Assembly (NCBI GenBank): GCA_022709755.1
Contig: JAKLIF010000002.1
Location: 277,730-341,729 of the forward strand
DNA: 64,000 nt
Source: Elusimicrobiota bacterium
Lineage (GTDB): Bacteria; Elusimicrobiota; Elusimicrobia; FEN-1173; JAKLIF01
Reading direction: 5' to 3'
In this document: positions 47,730 through 56,676 of the stretch, in pieces
Position numbering within the stretch: position 1 is the first letter of the stretch
How the letters are laid out: each line of letters begins with the position of its first letter
The notes under the pieces: generated by a model
Told to the model about the DNA's origin: nothing
The model's input: the letters and a program-made list of their open reading frames with translations, nothing else
The model's database searches: none
Position numbers and translations under genes: made by a program

Positions 47730-48446
47730 ATGGACCTTCGCATCGCTTTGGCCATCGCCCGGAAAGAGTTGCGTGAGGTGTTCAACTCGCCGACCCCCTA
47801 CGTCTTCTTCGTGGTGGTGACCCTGTTGTCGGGGTGGTTCTATGTGACCTCCCTGTTCGTGACGGGGCAGGCGGCGCTGGACGACCTGTTCAGTCCTCTG
47901 CCGCTCCTGTTCGTTTTTTTCCTTCCGGCGATCACGATGAGGCTGTTTGCCGAGGAGATCAAAATGGGGACGTTCGAGGTGTTGGCCACCTTGCCGGTTC
48001 GTGAGACCGACATCATCGTTGGAAAATATTTGGCGGCGCTGGCCCTGTTGGCATCCGCGCTGGCGTTGACGGCGGTCCATCCGGCGCTGCTGCTCGTGCT
48101 GGGGCGACCTCAGGCGGGCCCCGTGCTGACGGGTTATTTGGGTTCTTTTCTCCTCGGGGCCGCTTTCGGAGCCGCGGGTCTGTTCTCCTCCACGCTCACA
48201 CGCAATCAGGTCGTGTCGTTCATCGTCGGATTCCTGATCTGTTTCGGCCTGTTCCTGATCGGTAAAACATCGCAATACGTGCCTGGTCTCACGGGAAGCC
48301 TCCTGGCGTTCTCGGGGGTGGACGCCCATTACGAGATGTTCCTGAAAGGCGTGGTGGACACGCGAGACATCGTCTATTTTTTGAGTGTCATCGGGATGTT
48401 TTTGGCGGCGGCCTATGCCGTCGTGTCTGGCCGTCGGTGGAGATGA
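47730..48446 (+). CDS. ABC transporter permease (GldF-like, ABC-2 type)
   Basis: A 238-residue ABC-2 permease with six predicted helices. The N-terminal RKELREVFNSPTPYVFF segment and the later EEIKMGTFEVLATLPV segment (about residues 75-90) are typical of the GldF/NosY-like family. It starts 4 bases after the ATPase stop and ends 1 base before the GldG-like ATG, so all three are translationally linked. Confidence 0.85.
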   Translation: MDLRIALAIARKELREVFNSPTPYVFFVVVTLLSGWFYVTSLFVTGQAALDDLFSPLPLLFVFFLPAITMRLFAEEIKMGTFEVLATLPVRETDIIVGKYLAALALLASALALTAVHPALLLVLGRPQAGPVLTGYLGSFLLGAAFGAAGLFSSTLTRNQVVSFIVGFLICFGLFLIGKTSQYVPGLTGSLLAFSGVDAHYEMFLKGVVDTRDIVYFLSVIGMFLAAAYAVVSGRRWR

Positions 48447-48447
48447 T

Positions 48448-50043
48448 ATGGGTCTTCTGTCGATGACGAGGTCTTGGTTGAAGGAACGGAAGAATAAGCT
48501 GACCCTGACGTCTTCGACGGGTTTGGCGTTGATCTTTCTGATCGTCGTGTTGGTCAACCTCATCTCCCAGGCGGCCTTCGTCCGCTTCGACCTGACGGCG
48601 GACCGGTCCTACTCCCTGTCGGATGCCAGCCTGGGGCTCCTCCGTTCCCTCCCCGACCCGGTCATCATCCGAGCCTTCCTCTCCGACGGCCTTCCGCAGC
48701 CCTACGGTTCCTATGAACAATACATCCGCGACGTCCTGGCCGAATACCGGGCCCGCAGCGGAGGGAAAGTCCGGTTGGAGTTCCTGAACCCCGACCGTTC
48801 GGACAAGATCCGCTCGGCGGCGAACACCGCCGGTTTGATGTCGGTGCGCTTCCAACAACTGGTCCAAGACGAATTCACTCTCCGGGAAGGATACGTCGGC
48901 TTGGTCCTGAACTACCAGGATCAACAGAAAGTGATCCCGTTCATCAAGGACACGGCCGGTCTGGAATACGCCATCACCAGCCGCATCCTCGCCATGGTCC
49001 AGCCGGCCAAGAAAGAGATCGGTTTTTCGACGGGCCATGGGGAGTTCACGCCGGCCTCCCAGGGACGCGCCTTTGTGGAGGCTCTGGAGGAACGGTACGG
49101 GATCGTCGATGTGTCTCTCCGCGAAGGAGCCACTTCGTGGCCGTCTCTGTCGGCGCTGTTGGTCGTATCCCCCCGGAACGCCTTCACGGAAAAAGAAGTC
49201 CGCGCCCTGGATGATTTCGTGGCCCGGGGGATCCCCGTTTCTTTTTTCGTGAGCCGTCGGTCCGTTTTTCTCCAATCGTTCACGTCCGTCGTCGCGAACA
49301 CCGGGCTCGACGGCCTTTTCGAGAACTACGGTCTTCGGATGGATCCGGAGTTCGTCATCGACGCGCAATGTCAGCGCATCTCATTGAACATGCAGGAGAA
49401 CGGGATGCAGATCGCCAACATCATCAATTACCCCTTCATCCCCGTCTCCAGCGACCTCTCCGAGACCCATCCGCTCGTCCGGGATTTCGGGATGCTGAGT
49501 TTCCCGTTCGCCACGCCCCTTCATCCCGCCGCCACCGCCCAGGCGGACATCCGGTTCATCCCGCTGGCCAGATCCTCGCCCCGGAGCTGGCAGGTGGAGA
49601 ACCAGTCGATCGTCAATCCCTATAAGCCGCCTCCGCCGCCCGAGAAGTTCGGCGGCCCCTATGTCCTGGCCGCCGTCAGCGAAGGGAGCGCCACCAGCTA
49701 TTCCGATAAGGACCGTCCCGTGGAAAAGTTCCGCCTGGCCGTGATCGGGAGTTCCGCGTTTTTGGACCCGAGCATACCCGTGACGGAGACCAACATCGCG
49801 TTCCTCATGAACCTGATCGATTGGTCCGTTCAGGAAGAGGCGCTCATCGCCATCCGGTCGAAGGGCTCCATCTACCGTCCGTTGCGGCCCGTGCCGCCGG
49901 TCGTCAAAACGATCTATAAGGCGCTGTCCGTCTTTTCGGCGCCGGGGCTCGTCCTCCTGGCCGGGTTCCTTTATTGGAGAAGGCGCAAGGAGTGGCGGGC
50001 GGAAGCGGAACGTCGTTATGGAGGGATCTCCGATGTCGGGTAG
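48448..50043 (+). CDS. GldG-like ABC accessory protein
   Basis: A 531-residue protein with an N-terminal transmembrane helix (about residues 24-43), a large extracytoplasmic region, and a C-terminal helix (about 493-515) followed by a basic tail. The sequence FDLTADRSYSLSD after the first helix and the 'ARSGGKVRLEFLNPDRS' region are typical of GldG/DUF-type auxiliary subunits. I place the start at 48448, 1 base after the permease stop, rather than at upstream in-frame codons inside the permease. It overlaps the DUF4340 gene by 11 bases. Confidence 0.82.
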   Translation: MGLLSMTRSWLKERKNKLTLTSSTGLALIFLIVVLVNLISQAAFVRFDLTADRSYSLSDASLGLLRSLPDPVIIRAFLSDGLPQPYGSYEQYIRDVLAEYRARSGGKVRLEFLNPDRSDKIRSAANTAGLMSVRFQQLVQDEFTLREGYVGLVLNYQDQQKVIPFIKDTAGLEYAITSRILAMVQPAKKEIGFSTGHGEFTPASQGRAFVEALEERYGIVDVSLREGATSWPSLSALLVVSPRNAFTEKEVRALDDFVARGIPVSFFVSRRSVFLQSFTSVVANTGLDGLFENYGLRMDPEFVIDAQCQRISLNMQENGMQIANIINYPFIPVSSDLSETHPLVRDFGMLSFPFATPLHPAATAQADIRFIPLARSSPRSWQVENQSIVNPYKPPPPPEKFGGPYVLAAVSEGSATSYSDKDRPVEKFRLAVIGSSAFLDPSIPVTETNIAFLMNLIDWSVQEEALIAIRSKGSIYRPLRPVPPVVKTIYKALSVFSAPGLVLLAGFLYWRRRKEWRAEAERRYGGISDVG

Positions 50044-51025
50044 AAGCATCCGATTGTTGCTGATCGTGCTCGCGGTCCTCTCCGTTTTTTGGATGGTATT
50101 GAGATTGCAACCCAAGAAGTTTTCGGCGGGTTCCGAAGGATGGACCGGGACGGTGTCCCGGATCGAGATCCATCGGGCCGATTTGCGTTTCGTGTTGGAA
50201 AGATCGACGGGGCCTGTCCCGGGTCTTTGGATGGTGCGGGAACCCGTCGAGGCCCGGGCCGACGAGGGGGCCATCCGGGTGTTCCTCACCTCCATGGGTT
50301 CCCTCGAGTGGGGAGACATCCTCAGCTCCCGCGCCGACGCGGCGGCCACTTACGACTTGTCGGAACCCCAGGGGATCCGCGTGACCCTGTTTGGAAATCC
50401 GGGGACACCCCCTTTGAAGGATTGGGTCTTCGGGAAGATGTCGCCTGATTTCACGCGCATCTATTGGAAGGAATACCGTGGACATGACGTGCGCATGGTT
50501 TCCGGGATTCAGCGGGATGAATTGGACAGATCGCTCCTCTTGTGGAGAGACAGGTCACTGTTGTCGTTCCGGCCGGACGAGGTGCGACGGGTGACTGTGC
50601 GCCGCTATGAGACCCCGTTCAGTCTCGTGAGGTCCAGCGAAAGCTGGTCTCTGAACGGGCGGCTCGTCCCGTCGGAGAAGATGGAGAATTTCCTGCAAAC
50701 GCTGGCGGCCTGGCAGGCGGACGGAATCGTGGATCCCCCGGAATCGGCCGATAAGGCCAAATGGGGGTTCACCTACCCGGAGTGGACGATCCACCTGTCC
50801 ACCGGCGACGGCGCACCCGAACAGCAGATCCGGATGATGCGCCGACAGAACCGATCCCAGGGCGCCGACGACCATCCGGAGGTCCGATACCTGGTGGAGA
50901 TCGATGGGCGGCCGGAACTTTTCTGGCTGGACGAGCACCGTGTGAAGGACCTGCCCCTGGACAGCCGTGATTTCCTGCCGGTCCCGGAAAGGCCCGTCCG
51001 GACCTCGTCCGCCCCGACGAGTTGA
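50033..51025 (+). CDS. DUF4340 domain protein
   Basis: A 330-residue protein with an N-terminal membrane anchor (about residues 5-22) and an extracytoplasmic DUF4340-type beta-rich region. This family is routinely found as the fourth gene of Gld-type ABC operons, which fits its position. The ATG at 50033 has a GGAGGG Shine-Dalgarno and is preferred over the ATG at 50018. The TTGACA of the rpmH promoter overlaps its stop codon. Molecular function is unknown. Confidence 0.78.
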   Translation: MSGRSIRLLLIVLAVLSVFWMVLRLQPKKFSAGSEGWTGTVSRIEIHRADLRFVLERSTGPVPGLWMVREPVEARADEGAIRVFLTSMGSLEWGDILSSRADAAATYDLSEPQGIRVTLFGNPGTPPLKDWVFGKMSPDFTRIYWKEYRGHDVRMVSGIQRDELDRSLLLWRDRSLLSFRPDEVRRVTVRRYETPFSLVRSSESWSLNGRLVPSEKMENFLQTLAAWQADGIVDPPESADKAKWGFTYPEWTIHLSTGDGAPEQQIRMMRRQNRSQGADDHPEVRYLVEIDGRPELFWLDEHRVKDLPLDSRDFLPVPERPVRTSSAPTS

Positions 51026-51050
51026 CAGCACGCCGGACCAAATGTAGAAT
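51022..51050 (+). promoter_or_regulatory. Strong predicted rpmH promoter, leaderless geometry
   Basis: A perfect TTGACA (51022-51027), a 17-bp spacer and TAGAAT (51045-51050). The ATG of rpmH is 9 bases after the -10 and there is no Shine-Dalgarno, so the message should begin at or just before the start codon. It is the best consensus match seen in the window. Confidence 0.75.
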
Positions 51051-51059
51051 GACGTTCTT

Positions 51060-51197
51060 ATGCCGAAACGAACTTTTCAACCTCATCACAGACGGCGCTT
51101 GAAAACCATCGGATTCCGCGCGCGCATGAAAACCGCGGCCGGCCGGAGGGTCCTCAAACGTCGTCGGCAAAAGGGACGCTGGAAGCTGATCCCCTGA
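51060..51197 (+). CDS. rpmH: Large ribosomal subunit protein bL34
   Basis: A 45-residue Arg/Lys-rich protein beginning [13 protein letters not shown] and containing [19 protein letters not shown], the full bL34 signature. It is a very short gene but unmistakable. It stands first in the rpmH-rnpA-yidD-yidC-jag-mnmE cluster, which often sits next to dnaA; here it is about 31 kb away. It has its own near-consensus promoter. Confidence 0.97.
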   Translation: MPKRTFQPHHRRRLKTIGFRARMKTAAGRRVLKRRRQKGRWKLIP

Positions 51198-51230
51198 CGG
51201 ATCCGGCGCGTTGGTTGCGCGGGCACCCCG

Positions 51231-51596
51231 GTGCGTTTCACATTCAGACCTTTTGAGCGGCTGCATCGCGACGCTGATTTTTTGTCCGTTCGACGTCAAG
51301 GACGAAAGCGAACGGGTCGTCATCTGGTCCTCTACGTCTCACGCCACACGTCCGAACCTGGGACCCCCAGCCGGTTGGGTCTGATGGTCGGCCGCCGCTT
51401 CGGGAACGCCGTCCGTCGAAACCGCATTAAAAGACAAATCAGGGAGATTTTTCGGTTGAACAAACACCAGTTCCCCTACACCATGGACATCGTGGCCATC
51501 CCCTTGTCGACCGGCGAGGCTCCTTCCACCGGAATCCTCCGGGAGGAGTTCCTCCGATTGATCGGGGTTGCGGGGGATGAGGGGAAAAGTCGTTGA
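51231..51596 (+). CDS. rnpA: Ribonuclease P protein component
   Basis: A 121-residue basic protein that binds the RNase P RNA and helps cleave the 5' leader of pre-tRNAs. The RNR motif region VRRNRIKRQIRE spans residues 61-72, and F/R residues of the N-terminal helix and strand are in the usual places. It starts at GTG 34 bases after rpmH. The catalytic RNA gene is not in the window. Confidence 0.93.
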   Translation: MRFTFRPFERLHRDADFLSVRRQGRKRTGRHLVLYVSRHTSEPGTPSRLGLMVGRRFGNAVRRNRIKRQIREIFRLNKHQFPYTMDIVAIPLSTGEAPSTGILREEFLRLIGVAGDEGKSR

Positions 51597-51597
51597 T

Positions 51598-51831
51598 ATG
51601 ACGAGGGTCCTCCTGGTTTTGATCCGGGTTTATCAGAACCTCTCGTCTGGTTTTCTCCCCCGATGCCGGTTCGTGCCGTCTTGTTCGAATTATACGGCGG
51701 AATCGCTGGTTCGCTTCGGAATCGCCCGCGGGGGCTGGTTGAGCGTCCGTCGGCTGTGCCGGTGTCATCCGTTGGGCGGGGCGAGCGGGTTCGACCCTGT
51801 CCCGGAAACCCTGGATCCATCGATACGATAA
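51598..51831 (+). CDS. yidD: Membrane protein insertion efficiency factor YidD
   Basis: A 77-residue protein with the family's cysteine-bearing signature: CRFVPSCSNY (residues 23-32), a GW-L-RRL-RC segment and a C-terminal GG-x-G-x-DPVP motif. Such proteins assist YidC-dependent membrane insertion. The ATG at 51598 lies 1 base after the rnpA stop; an upstream ATG at 51568 inside rnpA would add ten residues not found in the family. yidC follows after 10 bases. Confidence 0.92.
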   Translation: MTRVLLVLIRVYQNLSSGFLPRCRFVPSCSNYTAESLVRFGIARGGWLSVRRLCRCHPLGGASGFDPVPETLDPSIR

Positions 51832-51841
51832 AGGAAACCAC

Positions 51842-53437
51842 ATGCAAAAAAACATCGCAGTCGCTCTTCTACTCTCATTCGGGGTTCTGATCCTATGGGA
51901 CAAGTTCATCCTTCAACCCCAACGGCAGGTGATGACCCGACAGACCGCTTCCGTTGAAAAAGACGCGTCCCTTTCCCAATCCTCCTCCGCGGCGCCGTCG
52001 GCCCCGGCTCCTCAGACAGGCCCCGCCTCCTATCCATCGACCGTGCGGAAATCGGTCGAATCCAAAAAGGAAGAGATTCTGTTCGAATCAGCCAAGAACA
52101 GGGTTCGGTTCGATCCGGTGGGGGCCTCCATCGACCAATGGGAACTGGAGGATAAGGGGCGTTTCGTCGCGATCGCGGCGCAAGTCCCCGGTCTTCCGAG
52201 ACCCCTGGAAACGTTCCCCGATATGGAATTCCAACTGGTCAAAAAGGATCCGAACGGGGTTGTTTTTGAAGGCCGGCGTCCCGATGGATTGGTGGTCACC
52301 AAGAAGTTCGTGATCGATGGCTCCGGGTCTTTCCATGCGGTCGAACTCACCCTGAAGAACACGGGGTCAGACCCCCTGGATGTCAGCTGGGCCATGGGGT
52401 GGTCCCCGGGATTGGAGAACGGAATGGGGAAGGATGAGCGGACGGAACGGGTCTTAGTCTGCGATTCCCCGAAATTAATCCAACTGAAACCGGGGAAACA
52501 GAAACCTAAGGAATACGATGGGCCATCCAAATGGTGGGCCCTGGATAGTCAATATTACATCGTTGCGTTTATAGAAGAAGGACAAAATGTCCACATTATA
52601 TCCAATAAACACGGAAAAAGAATTGAGGCCATAAAGACCACATATGTGAAATTACCGCCGGGGTCCGCGGAGGTTTTCAGATCCCGACTGTTCATTGGTC
52701 CGAAGGGGTATGCGGATTTGAAGAAACTGGGATTGGACCTTGAACGGAGTGTGGATTTCGGCTTTTTCGGTCCGATCGGATTGTTCCTCTTGAAGCTCCT
52801 CTACGCCTTCCACCGGGTCACACACAACTATGGGTGGGCCATCATCTTGTTGACCGTCTGCATCCAGGTCCTGACCTTCCCGCTGACTCTCCGAAGCCTG
52901 AAACACGGGATCCAGATGCGCGAACTCCAGCCCCAGATGAAGAAACTCCAAGAGATGTATAAAGGGGACCCGAAGCGGATGAACGTGGAGGTCATGCACC
53001 TCTATAAGAAGCACGGGATGAAGTTCATGGGGATGGAGGGATGTTTCCCGGTCTTGTTGCAAATCCCGATCTTCTTTGCGCTCTATACGACCCTCCGCAA
53101 CGCCCATGAGCTTTGCGGGGCCCCCTGGATCGGTTGGATACGCGATCTGTCCATCCATGACCCGTATTTCGTCCTCCCCATCCTGATGGGGATCGGGATG
53201 TTCCTTCAACAGAAGATGAGCGGGGCGGCGCTGGACCCGGCGCAGGCCAAGATGATGGCGTTCTTCCCCATCATCCTCACGTTCTCTTTCCTGAAACTTC
53301 CATCCGGATTGGTGTTGTATTGGGTGACCAGCAGTGTCTGCACGATCACGACTCAGACGGTCCTTATGAAAAAATTGGGGCATCACTTACCTCCGGTCGT
53401 GGAGGCCGGTCAGAAAGGGGGAACCTCCCGTGCGTGA
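51842..53437 (+). CDS. yidC: Membrane protein insertase YidC
   Basis: A 531-residue insertase of the inner membrane. The N-terminal helix (about residues 5-20) precedes a Ser/Ala/Pro-rich linker and a large periplasmic beta-domain (about 75-290), as in diderm bacteria. The conserved five-helix core begins near residue 300 and contains the hydrophilic groove and the cytoplasmic coiled loop (LQPQMKKLQEMYKGDPKRMN region). It works with SecYEG or alone. The jag gene overlaps its 3' end by 8 bases. Confidence 0.95.
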   Translation: MQKNIAVALLLSFGVLILWDKFILQPQRQVMTRQTASVEKDASLSQSSSAAPSAPAPQTGPASYPSTVRKSVESKKEEILFESAKNRVRFDPVGASIDQWELEDKGRFVAIAAQVPGLPRPLETFPDMEFQLVKKDPNGVVFEGRRPDGLVVTKKFVIDGSGSFHAVELTLKNTGSDPLDVSWAMGWSPGLENGMGKDERTERVLVCDSPKLIQLKPGKQKPKEYDGPSKWWALDSQYYIVAFIEEGQNVHIISNKHGKRIEAIKTTYVKLPPGSAEVFRSRLFIGPKGYADLKKLGLDLERSVDFGFFGPIGLFLLKLLYAFHRVTHNYGWAIILLTVCIQVLTFPLTLRSLKHGIQMRELQPQMKKLQEMYKGDPKRMNVEVMHLYKKHGMKFMGMEGCFPVLLQIPIFFALYTTLRNAHELCGAPWIGWIRDLSIHDPYFVLPILMGIGMFLQQKMSGAALDPAQAKMMAFFPIILTFSFLKLPSGLVLYWVTSSVCTITTQTVLMKKLGHHLPPVVEAGQKGGTSRA

Positions 53438-54224
53438 ATTCATCGCCCAGGCCGCGACGGTCGAAGATGCGATCTTGGAAGGTTTGAGGGAGTTAAGGCT
53501 GAAACGGGACCAGGCCGAAGTCCAGGTCTTGGAAGAGAAGGTGTCGGCGCTTCCCAGCATGATGGGATATACGCGGGTCCGCGTGAAGGTGTCGGATCGG
53601 CGTTCGGTACAACCCCAGAGATCCGCTTCTTCCACCCCTCGGTCCGAGAGGAGGGAAACTCCCCGCCCCGCCCCGATGAACGAAGACACCCGCCGGAAGC
53701 GCGAGATCAAAGTGCAAGCCCCGCCCCCGCCGACCCCGAAAAAGGTCGAATCCCCGTCGGAAGTGAAGATCATTGAACAATTGTTGAGCCAGACGAAAGA
53801 GGCCCTGGGCTGGACGGACCTCCAATGGGTCATCCAGGAACGGGGGGAAAAGGTGTTCCATATCACCCTGAAGTCCGCCAGTTGCCTTCTGTTGGCGGAT
53901 TCCGACGGGGAGATCCTCCATGCCTTCGAACATCTGATGAACCTGATGTTGGGCCGCACCGCGTTGACGCAACACCAGATCTTCTTGCGCATCGACGTCG
54001 CTTTTAAGACACAGTATGAGGAGGAATTGACCCGGCAGGCTCAGGCGGCGGCGGAATCTGTCCGTCGAATGGCGAAGGTCTTCCGGTTCGACCCCATGAA
54101 CCTTTACGAAAGGCGTTTTTTACATGGGAAGCTGATCCAGGAGCCGGGTGTCGAGACCGTGATGGAGGGCGATGGCCCCTGGCGAAAAGTGGTTGTCAAA
54201 CCCAAAGCCCCCGTCAACTCCTGA
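53430..54224 (+). CDS. jag: Jag/KhpB-like RNA-binding protein
   Basis: A 264-residue protein. The Jag-N domain (about residues 1-50) is followed by a linker rich in Ser, Arg and Pro, a KH-like domain (about 115-185), and an R3H-like C-terminal domain with the R-x-x-x-H motif in YERRFLH. The KH GXXG loop is degenerate: DSDG replaces the usual G-x-x-G before the GE pair, so RNA binding may rely on R3H alone. It starts at GTG and overlaps yidC by 8 bases. A hairpin terminator follows directly. Confidence 0.85.
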   Translation: MREFIAQAATVEDAILEGLRELRLKRDQAEVQVLEEKVSALPSMMGYTRVRVKVSDRRSVQPQRSASSTPRSERRETPRPAPMNEDTRRKREIKVQAPPPPTPKKVESPSEVKIIEQLLSQTKEALGWTDLQWVIQERGEKVFHITLKSASCLLLADSDGEILHAFEHLMNLMLGRTALTQHQIFLRIDVAFKTQYEEELTRQAQAAAESVRRMAKVFRFDPMNLYERRFLHGKLIQEPGVETVMEGDGPWRKVVVKPKAPVNS

Positions 54225-54247
54225 GGAAAAAGGTCCGGCCTTTTTCC
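54225..54247 (+). terminator. Hairpin between jag and mnmE
   Basis: A perfect 9-bp stem (54225-54233 with 54239-54247) around a 5-base loop, starting immediately after the jag stop codon. The 3' arm contains five T residues but no further T-run follows, so it is probably a partial terminator or an attenuator before mnmE. Confidence 0.5.
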
Positions 54248-54307
54248 TTCCGAATGATCCGCCGCGCCGCGCGCAGATCCCTCCTCGCCCGTTGAATCCC
54301 CCTTCCA

Positions 54308-55732
54308 ATGTTGGAAAATGACACTATCGCCGCCATCGCCACCCCTTCCGGAGAGGGAGGGTTGGGCATCGTGCGGCTCTCGGGCCCGGGCACATTCGAT
54401 GTCCTCCCGAAAATCTTTGTTCCCGCGACGCCTGTTTCTTGGCCGTCCGTGGCGGGACACACGCTCCATCATGGCCGCATCGTCCGTCGGACGGATGACG
54501 GACCGCCGTCCCCTTTCGATGATGTGGTGGTGGGGGTGTTCCGTGCCCCGAGATCCTATACAGGGGAAGATGTGGCCGAGATCACTTGCCATGGGGGAAC
54601 GCTGATCATCCAATCCGTGTTGGACCTGTGTCTGAAATCCGGGGCCCGCTTGGCGGAACCCGGCGAATTCACCAAACGGTCTTTTTTGAATGGGAAACTC
54701 GATCTGGTCCAGGCCGAAGCGGTGGCTGACTTGATTGCGGCCCGGTCGGAATCATTTCGAAAGACGGCATTCGACCAGCTGCAGGGACGGCTCTCCAAGA
54801 CGCTTCAGGAACTCCGCCGGGAACTTCTGGATATTTTGGCTCACCTTGAAGCCAATCTGGATTTTGTCGAAGATGACATTCCGGCTTTGGAAAAAGAACC
54901 GGCCCGGATCAGGATCTGTGCCCTTGAAGAGAGAGCGAACGCCCTCCTGGAGAGCTATCGAGAGGGGAAGATTCTTCGGGAAGGGATCCGGGTCACGCTG
55001 ACCGGCCGACCCAACGTGGGGAAGTCCTCGCTGTTCAATGCCCTCTTGCAGGAAGACCGCGCGATCGTCAGTGACGTCCCCGGCACCACGCGTGATCGCC
55101 TGGAGGAGTCGTTGATCGTCCAGGGGGTGTCCGTCGTCTTGCACGACACGGCCGGATTGCGTTCAATGACCGATGGATCCTCGTCCGGGGTGGAGACGGA
55201 GGGGATCCGCCGCGCGCGTCAATCGCTTGAAAGAGCCGATGTGGTCCTGTTCGTCATTGATTCCTCGTCCGAGTGGACGAGGGAAGATTCCGACATCTTG
55301 GAAATGATCCGCGGGAAAAATACGGTATGGGTTCTCAATAAAAGCGACCGTCCCCCGCGTTTCAAACCTGACGACATCATCGCTCTGGCCGGGAAGGGGG
55401 TTCCCTCTATTCCGGCTTCGGCGGTCACGGGGGACGGGGTCCCGGTCCTGAAACAGGCCATCCTGAAGAGTCTGCCGGCCCTCTCTCAGGGATTGCGTTC
55501 GATGGAAAAGGAGACCCCTCCGTCCATCACCAACCGGCGTCACGCGGGATTGATCGAGACCGCCCGTGATTCCCTTCGTTCCGCCGCCGCGGCCATCGGG
55601 CGGGGAGAAGCGGACGAATGCGTGGCCTCCGACCTTCGAAAGGCCCTTGAAGCCCTTTCGGAACTGACGGGGGATAAAGTCGTGGAAGACGTCCTTAAAA
55701 CCATCTTCTCCCGTTTTTGTGTCGGGAAATAA
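54308..55732 (+). CDS. mnmE: tRNA modification GTPase MnmE
   Basis: A 474-residue GTPase that, with MnmG, installs the 5-(carboxymethyl)aminomethyl group on wobble uridine 34. The N-terminal tetrahydrofolate-binding domain begins near DTIAAIATPSGEGG. The G domain has the P-loop GRPNVGKS (233-240), and the protein ends FCVGK with C471 in the conserved C-terminal CxGK motif. mnmG is not in the window, unlike the common mnmE-mnmG-rsmG arrangement. The start lacks a Shine-Dalgarno. Confidence 0.95.
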   Translation: MLENDTIAAIATPSGEGGLGIVRLSGPGTFDVLPKIFVPATPVSWPSVAGHTLHHGRIVRRTDDGPPSPFDDVVVGVFRAPRSYTGEDVAEITCHGGTLIIQSVLDLCLKSGARLAEPGEFTKRSFLNGKLDLVQAEAVADLIAARSESFRKTAFDQLQGRLSKTLQELRRELLDILAHLEANLDFVEDDIPALEKEPARIRICALEERANALLESYREGKILREGIRVTLTGRPNVGKSSLFNALLQEDRAIVSDVPGTTRDRLEESLIVQGVSVVLHDTAGLRSMTDGSSSGVETEGIRRARQSLERADVVLFVIDSSSEWTREDSDILEMIRGKNTVWVLNKSDRPPRFKPDDIIALAGKGVPSIPASAVTGDGVPVLKQAILKSLPALSQGLRSMEKETPPSITNRRHAGLIETARDSLRSAAAAIGRGEADECVASDLRKALEALSELTGDKVVEDVLKTIFSRFCVGK

Positions 55733-55737
55733 CCGTC

Positions 55738-56676
55738 ATGAGGAATGCTCGGGTCCGGTGGGCGTGGGGCGCTCTCGGGTTTTTCCTTATCCCGACACTG
55801 CTCTGGGGCGCGGGGAGGTCTCACCCGCGCTATGTGCTGGAGTTTGATCCCCCCATCGTCGGCGTGGTGTCGGCGGGCGATCAAGATCCCCCCGTTCATG
55901 GAACGCCCATCCCGGCCGGGCGCACTCTCGTCATCCGATGCCAGACCAATCTTCCTTTCCGAGTGGCGAAATTATATTGGCGCAAGAAACAGGTCCCCTT
56001 CTATCCCATCCAAGACAACCAATGGAGGGCGCACCTCGGGATCCCGGTAGAGCACGCCCCGGGTCTCGAAAAGATCAAATTCTACGCGGAGACCACACGC
56101 GGCCGGATCTTCCAAGAGGAGGTCGAATTCCGTATCCTGAAGTCCACCGCACCAACGACACATGTGCGTTTACCGAAAGATAAAGATAAACTATTGTCAT
56201 CCGGACAGGTCCGGCGCGATTCAGACAAGATCGATGCTGTCTTGAAAAGCACGTCCTCGATCCGGCAACGGTGGCAGGGTTTGTTTGTTCTTCCGGCGAC
56301 GGGAAGGGTCTCATCGGATTTCGGTGAACGGAGACGATATGGCCGGCTTCCGGGATACCGCGCGCACCAGGGGATGGATATCGCCAACAAGACAGACACT
56401 CCTGTGGGGGCGCCCAATAACGGAGTCGTCCTCTTTTCCGGTTGGCTGAAGAGTTTCGGTTTTACGGTTATCCTGGACCACGGGCACGGCATCTGCACGT
56501 ATTACGAGCATCTGCGCAAGACTTTCGTGAACAAGGGGGATGTCGTGGAGACAGGGCAGAAACTGGGGCTGATGGGTGCCGGAGGGCTGGCGACAGGTCC
56601 CCATCTTCATTGGAGTCTCACGGTCCACGGAGTCCGGGTGGATCCGAAAGAATGGACGGGAAAAGGATTTGAATGA
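55738..56676 (+). CDS. M23-family peptidoglycan endopeptidase (LytM-like)
   Basis: A 312-residue secreted protein. A signal peptide (about residues 8-24) precedes a beta-rich domain of about 150 residues (probably Ig-like) and then an M23 peptidase domain. Zinc ligands are visible: H210-x3-D214 (HQGMD) and H289/H291 in HLHW (289-292). The full motif set suggests a true enzyme rather than a degenerate EnvC-like activator. The ATG lies 5 bases after mnmE, and the gene overlaps the following CDF gene by 4 bases. Confidence 0.9.
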   Translation: MRNARVRWAWGALGFFLIPTLLWGAGRSHPRYVLEFDPPIVGVVSAGDQDPPVHGTPIPAGRTLVIRCQTNLPFRVAKLYWRKKQVPFYPIQDNQWRAHLGIPVEHAPGLEKIKFYAETTRGRIFQEEVEFRILKSTAPTTHVRLPKDKDKLLSSGQVRRDSDKIDAVLKSTSSIRQRWQGLFVLPATGRVSSDFGERRRYGRLPGYRAHQGMDIANKTDTPVGAPNNGVVLFSGWLKSFGFTVILDHGHGICTYYEHLRKTFVNKGDVVETGQKLGLMGAGGLATGPHLHWSLTVHGVRVDPKEWTGKGFE

